From the NCBI GenBank assembly GCA_026008535.1, contig BRKX01000007.1, forward strand, positions 8,641,001-8,705,000: a stretch of 64,000 bases of DNA, written 5' to 3'. The notes under the pieces were generated by a model, which was given only the letters and a program-made list of their open reading frames with translations, had not been told where the DNA came from and did no database searches. The stretch's first letter is position 1, and every line of letters begins with the position of its first letter. A program made the position numbers and the translations under genes. The DNA is from Perilla frutescens. Its lineage: Eukaryota > Streptophyta > Magnoliopsida > Lamiales > Lamiaceae. Below, piece by piece: positions 10,330 to 21,125 of the stretch.

Positions 10330-12689
10330 TTAGAGAACACAAAGACCCAATGAGGATCTTAGTGTTTCAAACCTTGCACTATCAAGTGCCTTAGTGAAGA
10401 TGTCCGCAAGCTGGGCATCTATTCCAACATATTCAATCATAAGTGATCCGTCTTCAACAAGCTCCCGGATGAAGTGGTGACGAATGTCTATGTGCTTTGT
10501 ACGTGAGTGCTGAACAGGATTCTTTGAAATATTTATTGCCCTCATATTGTCACCGTATATGGTAAGGACAGACTGTGGGATACCATAGTCATGCAACATC
10601 TGCTTCATCCACAAAAGTTGAGTACAACAACTCCCAGCAGCAATATATTCTGCCTCGGCAGTAGAAAGCGGGATAGAATTCTGCTTCTTGCTAAACCATG
10701 AGACCATGTTATTTCCAAGAAAGAAACATCCTCTAGAGGTACTCTTCCGATCTTCAGTACATCCGGCCCAACCTGCATCGCAAAACCCCACCAAACTAGG
10801 GTTCGTACCATATGAAAACCAAAGTCCCAACTCAGCAGTACCTTTTATGTACTTGATTATGTTCTTGACATATTTCAGATGACTTTCTTTGGGATCATAT
10901 TGGTACCGAGAACAAACTCCAACACTGTAACAGATATCCGGCCAACTTGCAGTCAGGTAAAGCAAGCAACCGATCATGCTTCAGTATAAGGTTTGTTCAA
11001 TGGACACTCCAGCTTCATCTTTTGTCAACTTCAAGTGGGTTCCCATAGGTGTCCTCTTTGGGCTGCAACTTTCTATGCCAAATTTAGTGATCAAATTCAT
11101 TGCATACTTTGTTTGAGACACAAAGATGGCGTCATCCTTTTGCTTTACTTGAAGCCCCAGAAAATAGGTCATCTCACCAACCAAGCTCATCTCGAACTCA
11201 GATGTTATGTCTTTGACAAACTCCTTCACCAATCTGTTTGACACAGATCCAAAGACAGTATCATCGACATAAATCTGAACAATGATCACTTCAGATTTTT
11301 CTCTTTTAACAAAGAGTGTTCGATCAGATCCACCACGAACATAACCTTTCTCCAATAGAAACTTCGTGAGTCGCTCGTACCAAGCACGAGGGGCTTGTTT
11401 GAGTCCGTACATCGCCTTCTTCAGTTTATACAGATGATCAGAATGGTGAGGGTCTTCAAAGCCTTTAGGTTGACACACAAAAACATCTTTAGAGACGAGT
11501 AACTTGAGCGAAAGTCTCGTCGAAATCCACGCCTTCAACTTGGGAATAACCCAGGGCAACAAGTCTTGCCTTGTTTCTGGTTATGTTCCCTTCTTTATCT
11601 GTTTTATTCTTAAAGATCCACTTCATCCCGATCATATTTACACCTTTAGGACATGGAACTAAATCTCATACTTTATTTCTTTCAAACTACAAGAGCTCTT
11701 CTTGCATGACATGAATCCATCGATCATCTTGTAAAGCCTCTTTAACATTCTTAGGCTCAGTTGTAGAAGTGTAGCAGACATTTGCAATCATCTCTCGATA
11801 GTTCTTTCAAACTCCTCTCGTTCTAACTCCTTCATTCACATCACCAATGATGTCTGCTGCAGAATGATGTTTCTGCACACCTTTTGAAGGTTTGTAGCCA
11901 TCCAGTTTTTCATTCCTCGCCTCAGTCTGGTCATTGTGCTCCGAACTGTCTGGAACAGAAGCTGGCACATGAATGGTGACATCCACACTTTCCTCATCTA
12001 TCTGGACAACAGGTTCTTCCAGATCATCTACAACAATGTTAATAGATTCCACCACCGTCTTGGTCCTTTTTTTGAAAACTCTATAGGCACGGCTATTCCT
12101 TGAGTAACTAAGAAATATACATTCATCTCCTTTGGCATCAAACTTGCCAAGTTGCTCTCGGTCTCTCAGCATGTAGCAAGTACTTCCGAAGATATGAAAG
12201 TACTTTAAGTTTGGTTTCTTCCCTTTCCACAGCTCGTAGGGAGTAACTCTCATCTTGGGTCTGAAATACACCCGATTGATAACATGACATGCTGTGTTCA
12301 CAGCTTCAGCCCATAGGTTGTCAGAGACAGATTTTGCCTTCATCATGACTCAGCTCATCTCTTGAAGCGTCCGATTTTTCCTCTCAACAACACCATTTTG
12401 TTGAGGTGTTTTTGGTGCAGAGAACTCCTGAGCAATTCCTCTTTCTTCACAAAAACATTTGAAGTAAGCATTTTCAAATTCACGACCATGATCACTTCAA
12501 ATTCTCACCACAGCAGTTCCTTTTTCCACTTCAAGTTTGAGACACAGTTTTTTTAATGTCTCAAAGGTTTCTCCCTTATCTCTAAGGAACTCAACCCACG
12601 TGAATCGAGTGTAGTCATCCACGCACACAAAAATGAACTTCTTCCACCCAATACTTTCAGTTTGAACAGGCCCCATCAAATTCATATGC
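10330..12689 (-). pseudogene. Sirevirus pol: integrase core, RT and RNase H
   Basis: From the 5' side: INT core (12689-11807; CVDDYTRFTWVEF, then SDHGREFEN after an in-frame TGA, then PQQNGVVERKN in sequence between the open frames), RT (about 11490-10981; YVDDTVFGS, FLGLQVKQ) and RNase H (10977-10330; CDAGWAG, AEAEY, YGDN, DIFTKAL). Stops interrupt INT at 12497 and ~12347 and RT/RNase H at 10981-10979. In RT, about 100 bp are missing and the frame shifts near 11480-11500: DFDETFAQVTRL runs straight to the DVFVCQPKGF block, so the motif with the first catalytic Asp is gone. The first ~25 residues of the frame starting at 11562 are out of frame. Confidence 0.85.
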
Positions 12690-14099
12690 ATCAGTGATAA
12701 ACTCGTAGTTTACATGCATTTCGGGTGTGTTTTATACATATTTTTAAAGTTGAATGCATGTGGTTGTGATTAGTTTGTATTGAATTGTGTTATTTTGGTA
12801 CAGTCACGGGTTTATTGAGCTTTGACAGGAAAACTACCTAAAATGGATTGATTTCGAGGTGTACAAAGTCACCGAGTGGAAAGAACATATGAGTCGAGGT
12901 TGGGAGGTGAAAACGGGACAAAAACGGATTGAAGTCACAGCACGTAAAACGGCACGATCCGTGCTGACTTGGCACGGCCCGTGCCGTAAGACATTCACAG
13001 CGCAAAACTCTCGGGACTCGGGGCACGGTCCGTGCTACTCCGGCACGGCCCATGCCGTTTGCCGACAAGATCCCTGACGTGATTTTGAAGTGGCACGGTC
13101 CGTGCCACTCTGGCACGGCCCGTGCCGTTTTTATCCGAAAATCTTAGAATTTTTCCTTTTTCAGAATTTGTTTCCCTCGACTATTTAAGGGTCTTTTGTG
13201 CACGAAAAAAGGGGCACTTTTTACCCTATTAGAGAGCAAAGAAAGTAGAGGAACGACAAAAGAGCATCAGAGATCAACCGAGATTGAAGATTCAACCAAG
13301 CATAAGTTGTTTCTTAATTTTAGTTTGCTTTAATCATGTTAGCTACACTTATTTGGTTATTTCCTTTAGTTTGTAATCCGAACATGAACGGCTAAACATC
13401 ACGAGATTCTAGGGTTTGCTACAAGTATGGATTTATGACTTTTGATTCTTAATATTGTTCCGTTTCTTAATTTGCTTATGTCTCCTGGATTTAATTGTCT
13501 TGTGAATTTATTTGGCCAATAAATACGCATGTTTAGTTGATTGTTTATCGCTCGAGAGAGGTTAAATGAATTAATAGAATAGGAGTACATAACACATGAA
13601 TGTCAAATCGAGAGATTGGAATTTATGTGAGAGTAATAATCTTGTGTTCGTTTTGGAGTTAAATGACGAATTGAAATCGAGAGATAAAATTTGGCATTTG
13701 ACCTACATTTAAAACTTACTCGAGAGAGAAGGTTTAGACATTGCCGTGATTCTCTGCAGATTTAGAAATTGAAAATGGTTCAGTATGTTAATTGAAGTTG
13801 ATAAATCCATATGCGTGCATTCCCTGAGATCCCTTTATCCTTATAGTTCATTGTCAATTTATTTGCAATTTTGTTCTCCTGATGTTCAATTTATTAGTAT
13901 CGTTTATTTAGTTTTATTTAAAGCATACAATATTTGTTCTGGTTATCTATCTAGAGTGGAGTAATTTATAATTGGGTATTTAATTGGATTACACATCTAG
14001 TCCCTGAGGATACGATATCTGTTCTCACCGTGTTTTACTATAATTTGCCTCGTACACTTGCGGGTCGTTTTTAAGTGAAATAAAAGAGCGAACAATCAG
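12690..14099 (+). mobile_element. gypsy solo LTR with target-site duplication
   Basis: The LTR proper is 12695-14094 (1400 bp). It starts TGATAAACTCGTAG and ends AAGAGCGAACA, with perfect 5-bp TSDs ATCAG at 12690-12694 and 14095-14099. Removing it rejoins the Sirevirus integrase reading frame (TSNALEL before, MNLMGPVQ after). Plus-strand U3 signals include a GC-rich palindrome block (12952-13126) and TATA-like 'ctatttaagg' (13181-13190). The 3' end has the gypsy phrase 'ccctgaggatacgatatctg'. No internal region remains, as expected after LTR-LTR recombination. Confidence 0.95.
12952..13126. repeat. three palindrome pairs at ~70-bp spacing (solo-LTR U3)
   Basis: Each unit is a dyad of the type GCACGRTCCGTGC (12952-12964, ~13023-13035, ~13093-13105) followed 4-7 bp later by GGCACGGCCCGTGCC (12971-12985, 13042-13056 with one change, 13112-13126). 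The repeats are 70-71 bp apart. The palindromes are conserved while the DNA between units is not obviously alike. Confidence 0.9.
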
Positions 14100-14905
14100 C
14101 TCCAAGGCATTTGAAGTGGTAATCTTCTTGACAGATTTATGAGAAGTGTGAATCTGTTTTCCCACTTGACACTGTCCACAAACTTTGCCACGATCAATAT
14201 TCAACTTCGGGACTCCAACCACAGCATCAGTCTTCATGAGATGTTGCATGTTTTTGTAACTAATATGGCCAAGTTTTTCATGCCACACGTTCGCTACACC
14301 AAGCTGAGTTCTGAAGTAATATCCTTTCATATTGAGAAGGTAATAATTGTCCCTCGATCTATCTCCATCCATTAGCAGCACACTTTCTTTGTTCTTCACA
14401 AGACACTTGTCTCTAGTAAAGTGGACCAAGAGACCTTGATCGCAAAGTTGACTTATGCTAATTAGATTAGCTTTTAGTCCTTCGACCAGTAGAACATCCT
14501 CCAAGTTGGGCATCCCTTCAACATTTAGATGACCACGGCCAAGCACTCTTCCTTTGACACCGTCTCCAAAAGTAACAGATTGATAAGAACAATCCTTTTG
14601 AATATTCGTTAGCATACTGGTATCTCCAGTCATGTGGCGTGAGCATCCACTGTCAAAGTACCAGCTGCTCTTTGCATGGATATTGAGGGCAGTGTGAACC
14701 ACATAGTTCATGTGATTGTTCCAGGATTTGTTCCTCATATTTCTTCTTCTGGAATTAAGGTCATTCTGAGATAGGTCTTTCCTCCTCATTCTTCTGAGAT
14801 AATTGATATAGTTTCTACAGTGTGGTCGAATATGACCAGGCTTTTCACAGTAGTGACACACAACTCGCATCTTTGAGGCTAGGACTTTGGCGACTGCCGA
14901 GTCTG
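14100..14905 (-). pseudogene. Sirevirus gag end, protease and pre-integrase region
   Basis: A CCHC knuckle (CHYCEKPGHIRPHC) opens the frame near 14870. It is followed by a retropepsin-type site (WYFDSGCSRHMTGD, about 14665-14620) and the pre-integrase zinc region (VWHEKLGHISYKNMQHL ... CGQCQVGKQIHTSH) up to the solo-LTR insertion. The DSG protease triad and HHCC ligands look intact. A frame change near 14890-14910 separates it from the gag frame upstream. Residues beyond LEL in the open frame come from the inserted LTR. Confidence 0.82.
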
Positions 14906-16405
14906 TGGTTGCTTGTTCTCAGGTTCAGCTCCAGATGTTTGTCCTGGACAGAATTGGTTATACACCTTCTCACTGCTGTAACCAAGACCAGTATGATCCT
15001 GAGGACATTTTCCTTTAGCAAGGATTTCATCGAGCTGGGATGATCCAGAATTCATCATCTTGACGAGCTTCTTCAGATGTTGCAGTTCACCATTTTGAGA
15101 GAGCGTGTTGTTTTTGGATTGCTGAAGATCATTCTACAGTTTACTGAGGCACATGGATAGGTTATCTCTTTCTTTTATAAGATCATCATTTTCTTTCAGC
15201 AGCCCTTCATTGACTTTTACCACTATGATCCAGCTTTCATGAAGCTTTTTGTATACTTCTATGGCCGATTCTTCAGTGAACTCATCATCGTCACTGCATT
15301 TAGATACATTGTCATCTTGACTGTCAAGGATAGATTTAGACACAGGTTCTTTGGTAGACTATGTCATGAAAGCAATATGATTGCTCACACATTCTTCATC
15401 ACTCCCACTATCATCTGGATCATCACTTTCACTTAGAGTGGAACAGAATGATTTATTCTTCTTCTTGAGAGTGTTAGCACACTCGGCTTGAAATTGCCCA
15501 AGGCCACCACATTCCATGCACTTCACATCTTTGCATTTTTCTTCACTAAGATCTTCATCTTTAGATCTCTGAGATTTAGAGAACTTATTTTTGTCAGGAT
15601 TGTTTTGTAAAGATTTCTCAAAGCGTTTGACAAATTTCGAGAAATTCTTTGTCAGCAAAGCAATTGACTCAGCCAGATCATGTTTGTCTGGGACAGAATT
15701 TGGCACATCAGAACTTGAGCCTGCCTGAAAAGCTATGCTTTTCTTCTGTATTGCCTCGTCATCTGTCAGTCCCATCTCAAAGGTAAGTAGAGACCTTATC
15801 AACTCCTGTAGCTTCATCTTGCTCACGTCTTTGGCTTCTTCAATCGCTGTGACTTTGTAAGCAAATCTTCTAGGTAGAGATCGCAGCACTTTCCGCACAA
15901 GTTTCTCCTCAGAGATTGCATCACCAAGCGCAAAGTTTTCATTAGCAATGTCACAAATTTTGGCATTGAAATCAGCAAGCTTTTCCCCTTCGTCCATACG
16001 GAGGTTCTCAAATCTGGTGGTGAGAAGTTGCATGCGAGATGCACGAACACTACTTGTTCCTTTGAACGTGGTCTGCAGGTTATCCTACGTATCTTTGGCC
16101 TTGTCACAGGTGGAGATCAGATTGAAGACATTCATGTCAACAGCAGAGAAGATGGCATTCATGGCTTTAGCATTTAGCCCCATGATCTGATACTCAGCAT
16201 CCCCCCATTCTTCTTCAGGCTTCATCACAGATTTGCCTTTATCATCCGTCTTTGTGGGAGGCTTCCACCCTTCAATCACTATCTTCTAAGCACGCTCATC
16301 AATTGAGCGAATGAAAGCCATCAATCTAGCTTTCCAATAGGCATAGTTGTTGCCATCAAGGAGCGGAGGTCGCACCGTCGAGGCTCCTTCTTTCATCGAA
16401 TCCAT
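14906..16405 (-). pseudogene. Sirevirus gag
   Basis: A frame from ATG 16405-16403 (MDSMKEGASTVRPPLLDG) runs, with in-frame stops, to about 14906. Typical gag phrases are NNYAYWKARLMAFI near the start, FENLRMDEGEKLADFNAKI, and a central zinc knuckle. Stops at ~16282, 16085-16087, 15359-15361 and 15134-15136 are TAGs that look like former TGG or CAG codons. The first knuckle reads CMECGGLGQFQAEC, so the zinc-binding His is Gln. A charged coiled-coil-like tail (15343-15137) precedes the pol region. Confidence 0.8.
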
Positions 16406-16470
16406 CTCGGCAAAATAACACAAAATACATGGATTAATACCCCAAGATCAACCCTGAATACAGGCAACCC

Positions 16471-16482
16471 GCTCTAGTGCTA
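16471..16482 (-). promoter_or_regulatory. degenerate Sirevirus primer-binding site
   Basis: The minus strand just inside the 5' LTR reads TAGCACTAGAGC where TGGTATCAGAGC (initiator tRNA-Met) is expected: 8 of 12 match. The following 'gggttgcctg' fits the usual context. Confidence 0.65.
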
Positions 16483-16484
16483 GT

Positions 16485-17425
16485 TGAAAAAATGATAATC
16501 CGTGCTATGCGTGTTTTAGTTATCTGCTTAAATTCTGTTCTATGATATGTGTGGGACAGATGCAAGAACATAAAAGAATAAAGCAGTAAAAATGCATGAG
16601 ATGGTAACCCAGTTCGGTTCAAACAACCTACTCTGGGGGGATTGCTCCCAAACTTGAAGTTTCGACTGTTAATCCTTCAAAGAATGTATTAGGGTTCTTA
16701 TACATACAAGTCTCCCACCTTATGTCGCTCGTTCTTCTCCACGAACTCTTTCGCTAGCCGAAAGGTGTAAGATCCCCATACAACCGTGACACTAGACTCC
16801 CTCTAGCTACCCACAACATCAACTTACAATCTCTCCCGAGATTGCATATAAAACGGATATAAAAATCCCCTCACGTGTTTCACTCGAAAACACTCAAAAC
16901 TAGTCTATCACGTTGAACTGTTTAATGAACAACTACTAGTTACAATGACTATAAACAAACTGACTCTCAAACAATCTATCAAGAGAATCTAAACAAAATA
17001 TGAGTGGTACCGATTGCTCCTCAATTCGGCCTTCATATAGTCATCACTTTAACCTTGGCATCGATCTTCTTCTGCCACCAACATGGTAAGTGAATTGATG
17101 GTTTGTGATCTTCCCAAACATGTGTAGATGCTTTCCATGTGTAGTAGGGTTAATTCAGCATGGTATCTACACCACAAGATAGTCAAACGAATATATCTTG
17201 ACCCTCCCAACTTGTTCGGCGCAAGATCTTTTCAACATAGAAACTGCCATAAATAGAGTGTCCCTGGTTCTGTCTGGGACATAATCTGGAACAGTTCACC
17301 AACTGTTCTTCTTTTCTTGCACAGTGGAAAACAAGGCTTCTTGGGACATACCCAGGCACACATTGTCGAACATATCTCGCCAATACAACAACACAAATAC
17401 TTAGTGCATAATTGTGGCACTAACA
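16485..17425 (-). repeat. Sirevirus 5' LTR
   Basis: Same length and ends as 6487-7427. The 3' boundary on the minus strand is ...TTTTTTCA followed by the primer site. The flanking CAAGA (17426-17430) is the right TSD copy. Confidence 0.93.
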
Positions 17426-17430
17426 CAAGA

Positions 17431-17819
17431 CATCATCCCCGATATCTGTCTAGCGTTCTAATCAACTGAAGATTAGTTTCAGTTGTGCGTGTAGGTTAGA
17501 TAGTCAAATTCAAGAGTCTAGGATTTAGATTGACATGTTGTTTTCTATCTATATGTTTAGATAGTGTTTGTTCGAGAGACTGTTCAAGTGAGTGAAGCTA
17601 GGATAGTTCTCTTGTATGTTGTATGCAATGTTGTCAAGGGAGTGAACCGAGACAACACTTGTATTATTTTTATATTTCACTTTATGTTAGTGAATTTTGC
17701 CCTGAGGTAATTACACACCGTAAAGAGAATGATTTAAAACATATTTTGTGCAAAGTTTTATTTATTCTTCTGCTGCATGTTTGATGCACGGTCGTTTCAC
17801 GCTCAAAATTAATTTGTAA
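17431..17819 (+). repeat. older LTR-like repeat, right part
   Basis: Continues 5861-6486 after excision of the Sirevirus. It contains 'gttagtgaattttgccctgagg' and an AT-rich tail. No gene. Confidence 0.35.
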
Positions 17820-19327
17820 TGCTCATGTGCCCACAGTGAGTGTAGCTAGCTCGTGAGTACGGGTCGATCCCACAGAGAGGTGATGTGATTCCACCTTCGA
17901 GTCACCAATCAAAAAGGGGGGTTTTGTGTTGTCATTGTACTGAAAGTAAATCTACAAAAGGAAATTAAAGACAATATCAAATAACAAAAGGTTCTAGCAT
18001 TTGAACTAGAATTTAGTTTAAGTATAAAGCTACTCGATCATAGGCACACTGATTTTCATACATGATAAATTACCCAGTTATAGAGACCGGATCCTCACTG
18101 TATCTCCTCATTCATCCTTTCATTTTAGGTTTAAAAGAGATTCCTCATCAAGTAAACCCCTAACCTATCATCCACCCCCCGGTTCCCCTAAGAGATGTAA
18201 ATGATAGGAAGCATTGTGCCTCTAGACGAACCCAGATCTGTTGTGTTTACTGATTCATCGTGTGCCCATAAAAACCTATCAATTCCCTTATTACTATATG
18301 AATCAACATACAGTCATGATTCGCCAATTCAATTAATAGTGATGTGCCCTCTATGTCTAACGAGTGATCAGCCTCATTGGGTATTTCAGACACACACTCA
18401 TGTGGAACAGGTTCCAGAATCGATAGAAACCTATCATGCATTACTATACCCATTTCGGCCTCACGAGTCCAGATTTGTACTTAAACCATTTTCATTGTTC
18501 AAACACCAGAAATAAAGATCTAGCCAAATAGGCTAGACATAACTAGAATTGCAGAAATTAAAGACATAAAATAAATGAAAACTTACTGAATTAATTAATT
18601 AAAAATCTCAACTCCAACGATGAGAAACATAAACATATCCTAAGTTCCAAAGGCTTAAGGCCTATTGGATTATTCTTGCTGCCTAAGTAGCGTACGAAAT
18701 AAAAGTGCAGAAAAATAAATATTGTAGCAGTGTTTCTGACTTTCAAAGCTCCATGTCCAGAAAATAAATAGATACATTTCCGAGTTCAAACTCCCCCACA
18801 GGCGGGGGTTTTCAACTGCATTCCGGGTCTGGCGGGCCCTCCGCACCTGACTGGATAAGCCTTATCCAGTTTGTTGATCAAATCCCTATTTTTCAGGGAT
18901 TGAGCTTATCTCTTCATCTCCACACCTCCCAACAGTCCAACTTAGCACCAACTCTTCTCGGATTTGTATTTATCACTCACGCCTCCTTTGACTTAACCGA
19001 TTCCTGAAAATTTCGCATGTGCCCATTTCAGGCCTTTGGTTAAGTCTGCACGAGCAGTATGGGCACAGCATCATCTAGTCAGCTTCATCCTTAGTGTTAT
19101 GCCCATTCTGCTTCCCGAATATTGGATGAATGATGAAGAAGTTCCATGTGCCTCTAAGTGTTGTTTATGGCATTTAGATAGGCTTGAATAATTAGGCATA
19201 AAATGCCTCTTTCACCAGACTCGACCTCTGAAATGCCCTTGACCACAACCTGGTTCTTCTTTACTCAAAACATACTATTTATATCGAATAAAATGCCCAT
19301 AAAAATACGAAATAAATGGACTTATCA
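17820..19327 (-). repeat. Athila-3 3' LTR
   Basis: The minus strand runs from TGATAAGTCCATTTATTTCG (19327) to ...GGGCACATGAGCA (17820), 1508 bp. The end nearest 17820 carries the 'gagtacgggtcgatcccacag' phrase typical of this group. The right boundary abuts a PPT. The frame 18201-18515 is LTR sequence without similarity to a known protein. Confidence 0.72.
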
Positions 19328-19674
19328 TACCCACACACTTTAGACATGATTGTCCTCAAGCATGGGATGCAACGCGTCCAGAGAAACAAACAAAAAGAAA
19401 GAAAAAAGAAACAGACTCACAAAAAATAAGCATGCAAACTGTTAATCAGTGTGGGCACATCAACTTCAATAATGCAAAAATTGCAAAGTTTCAGCACACC
19501 AAAAATAGGTAAAAATGAGCAAAGCATGGTCATCCTTACAAACTCTCTTCGCTCCGTGTTTAGGCTTAGTGTATGCACTCAATTCAATACATTTTGTACC
19601 TATTCATCCCATAGGCTTGCTAATGTTCTGCTTTCAAGTTAAAAAAAACCATAGATGCACAAGTATCAATAGGA
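19328..19674 (-). promoter_or_regulatory. Athila-3 PPT and 3' non-coding DNA
   Basis: The plus strand at 19328 reads TACCCACACACTTTAG, i.e. a purine run on the element strand. It is followed by TTGTCCTCAAG, also found next to the PPTs at 32041 and 42639. The rest is non-coding. Confidence 0.7.
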
Positions 19675-19679
19675 CTTTT

Positions 19680-21111
19680 TGTTAGTTTTGTATACTGGAA
19701 GACTTGTCTTTGTATACTTTTCTGATGATATGATGATATGAAATGAAAGTTATTGCAGTTAATGTTTGCATTTAGATTATATTCTATAATTGTTTCATAC
19801 AATGTTCCATATACTTACATTGTAGATGATATGGTGTGGGGAGTCACACGGTAAGATCGTATCATTAGAACCTTGTAATGTATTAAAGAGCTCACGGCTT
19901 AGATGATCCTGAACACACCATCGGTACACCGTAGAATAATCTGATAAGTTCGTTTATCTTGACTAACTGATTATTCTAGTACACTCGTTAGTGTATTGAG
20001 GAGGATCACGATAGGATACTATTCTCTGTCTCTGACCCAGTTACTGAGAGAATAAAGATCCACAGAGTTTGGGTTCTGAACTCATGTGATATTGGCGAGC
20101 ATATGTGTGCGTTGTTTATTACTTTGATTTATCAATGTGTGAGATCTTTTCGTAGATCGAATTCGATATCTTGGGTAATAACAATGTATACATGATGTCT
20201 CGAGCAGTATGCATGAGCACCATGTCCTGGTGTGCTAGGTTGATGATGTTCTCTTGAGGAAATACAAGTTTATGTTGAAACCCTGCAGGTGGAATTTATT
20301 CCGTACATGAGTAAAGCTTGTGTGGTACTACTCAAGGTTTTAGATGTTAATTAATTATAGCTGTCACAGGTTGACATAATTAATTAATGAACATTATATC
20401 TTAAACACAGGGAATGACTGGACTAAAGGAGAAAGCATATTCGTAAATATCTATTAAATTGGTAGGTCAGTTTTACTTCTTTAGTGGAATAAAAGTAAAA
20501 CTTAATTTATTTAATTATATCCTAAGTTTATTGGATATTGGATATTAAATAAATTAGTGGACCAATTTAATATTCTTCTAGATCCCTGTTGTAGCCCAAT
20601 AGACTGATAGTGGACTGGATATTGAACTTGAGATAGAGGCCCAAACCCAGTAAGGTTTGGAGAAGTGAATTTCGCCACTTCCCTATATAAATAGGGGAGG
20701 GGGGGCAAAATTTTATGTATCATAATTCAGCCCCTCTTTGTCTCTCAAAGTTATCCACAGATTTCACCACTCTATCTAGTAGATTTCAGCCCACTCTGAA
20801 TCTAGATACAGTCCGGGAATACAACAGAAGATCTTGGAGGAGAATACTGTGGTGGCCGATTTTGAGGTGCTAGGTGGCGCCAATACTGTGTTCATTCAAC
20901 AGCAAGATTAGATCTTTAATCTTGTCCTCAGACCGTCTGACAATTGTAAGTAATTCGGACCTATGTCTTCCGCTTTATTAGATTCGTTTTGCATGGTTTT
21001 GTGCTTGACGTGATAAACATGCATGTGACATAAAAATTATGATTTGCATGAACATGGATTAATGAACAACCAAATGATCCTGCGGTGGTTTAATTCGAAA
21101 AAATCCCAACA
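19680..21111 (+). repeat. Copia-2 5' LTR
   Basis: Starts TGTTAGTTTTGTATACTGG and ends AAATCCCAACA directly before the primer site. A core promoter is visible: CTATATAAATAG at about 20683-20694 followed by a G-rich run. The minus-strand frame 20511-20723 crosses the TATA box and is a shadow. Confidence 0.95.
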
Positions 21112-21113
21112 AC

Positions 21114-21125
21114 TGGTATCAGAGC
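21114..21125 (+). promoter_or_regulatory. Copia-2 primer-binding site (tRNA-Met)
   Basis: TGGTATCAGAGC, a perfect match to the usual initiator-tRNA site, 2 bp after the LTR. Confidence 0.95.

Larger units (their letters stand above)
6487..17425 (-). mobile_element. Sirevirus-type Ty1/copia retrotransposon (complete, decayed)
   Basis: It has two 941-bp LTRs, a minus-strand order of gag, PR, INT, RT, RNase H and then an additional ORF before the 3' LTR, a degenerate tRNA-Met primer site and a PPT. The gene order plus an extra ORF after pol is the mark of the SIRE/Maximus (Sirevirus) lineage. The TSD is TAAGA (6482-6486) against CAAGA (17426-17430), one mismatch. The LTRs differ at roughly 40-50 of 941 positions by eye (about 5%), making it the oldest datable element here. 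A gypsy solo LTR interrupts its integrase. No domain is likely to be functional: gag and pol carry many stops and RT lacks a catalytic block. Confidence 0.88.

Noticed and set aside
18201..18515. 104-codon plus-strand frame
   Set aside because: Lies inside the Athila-3 LTR and matches no domain I know.
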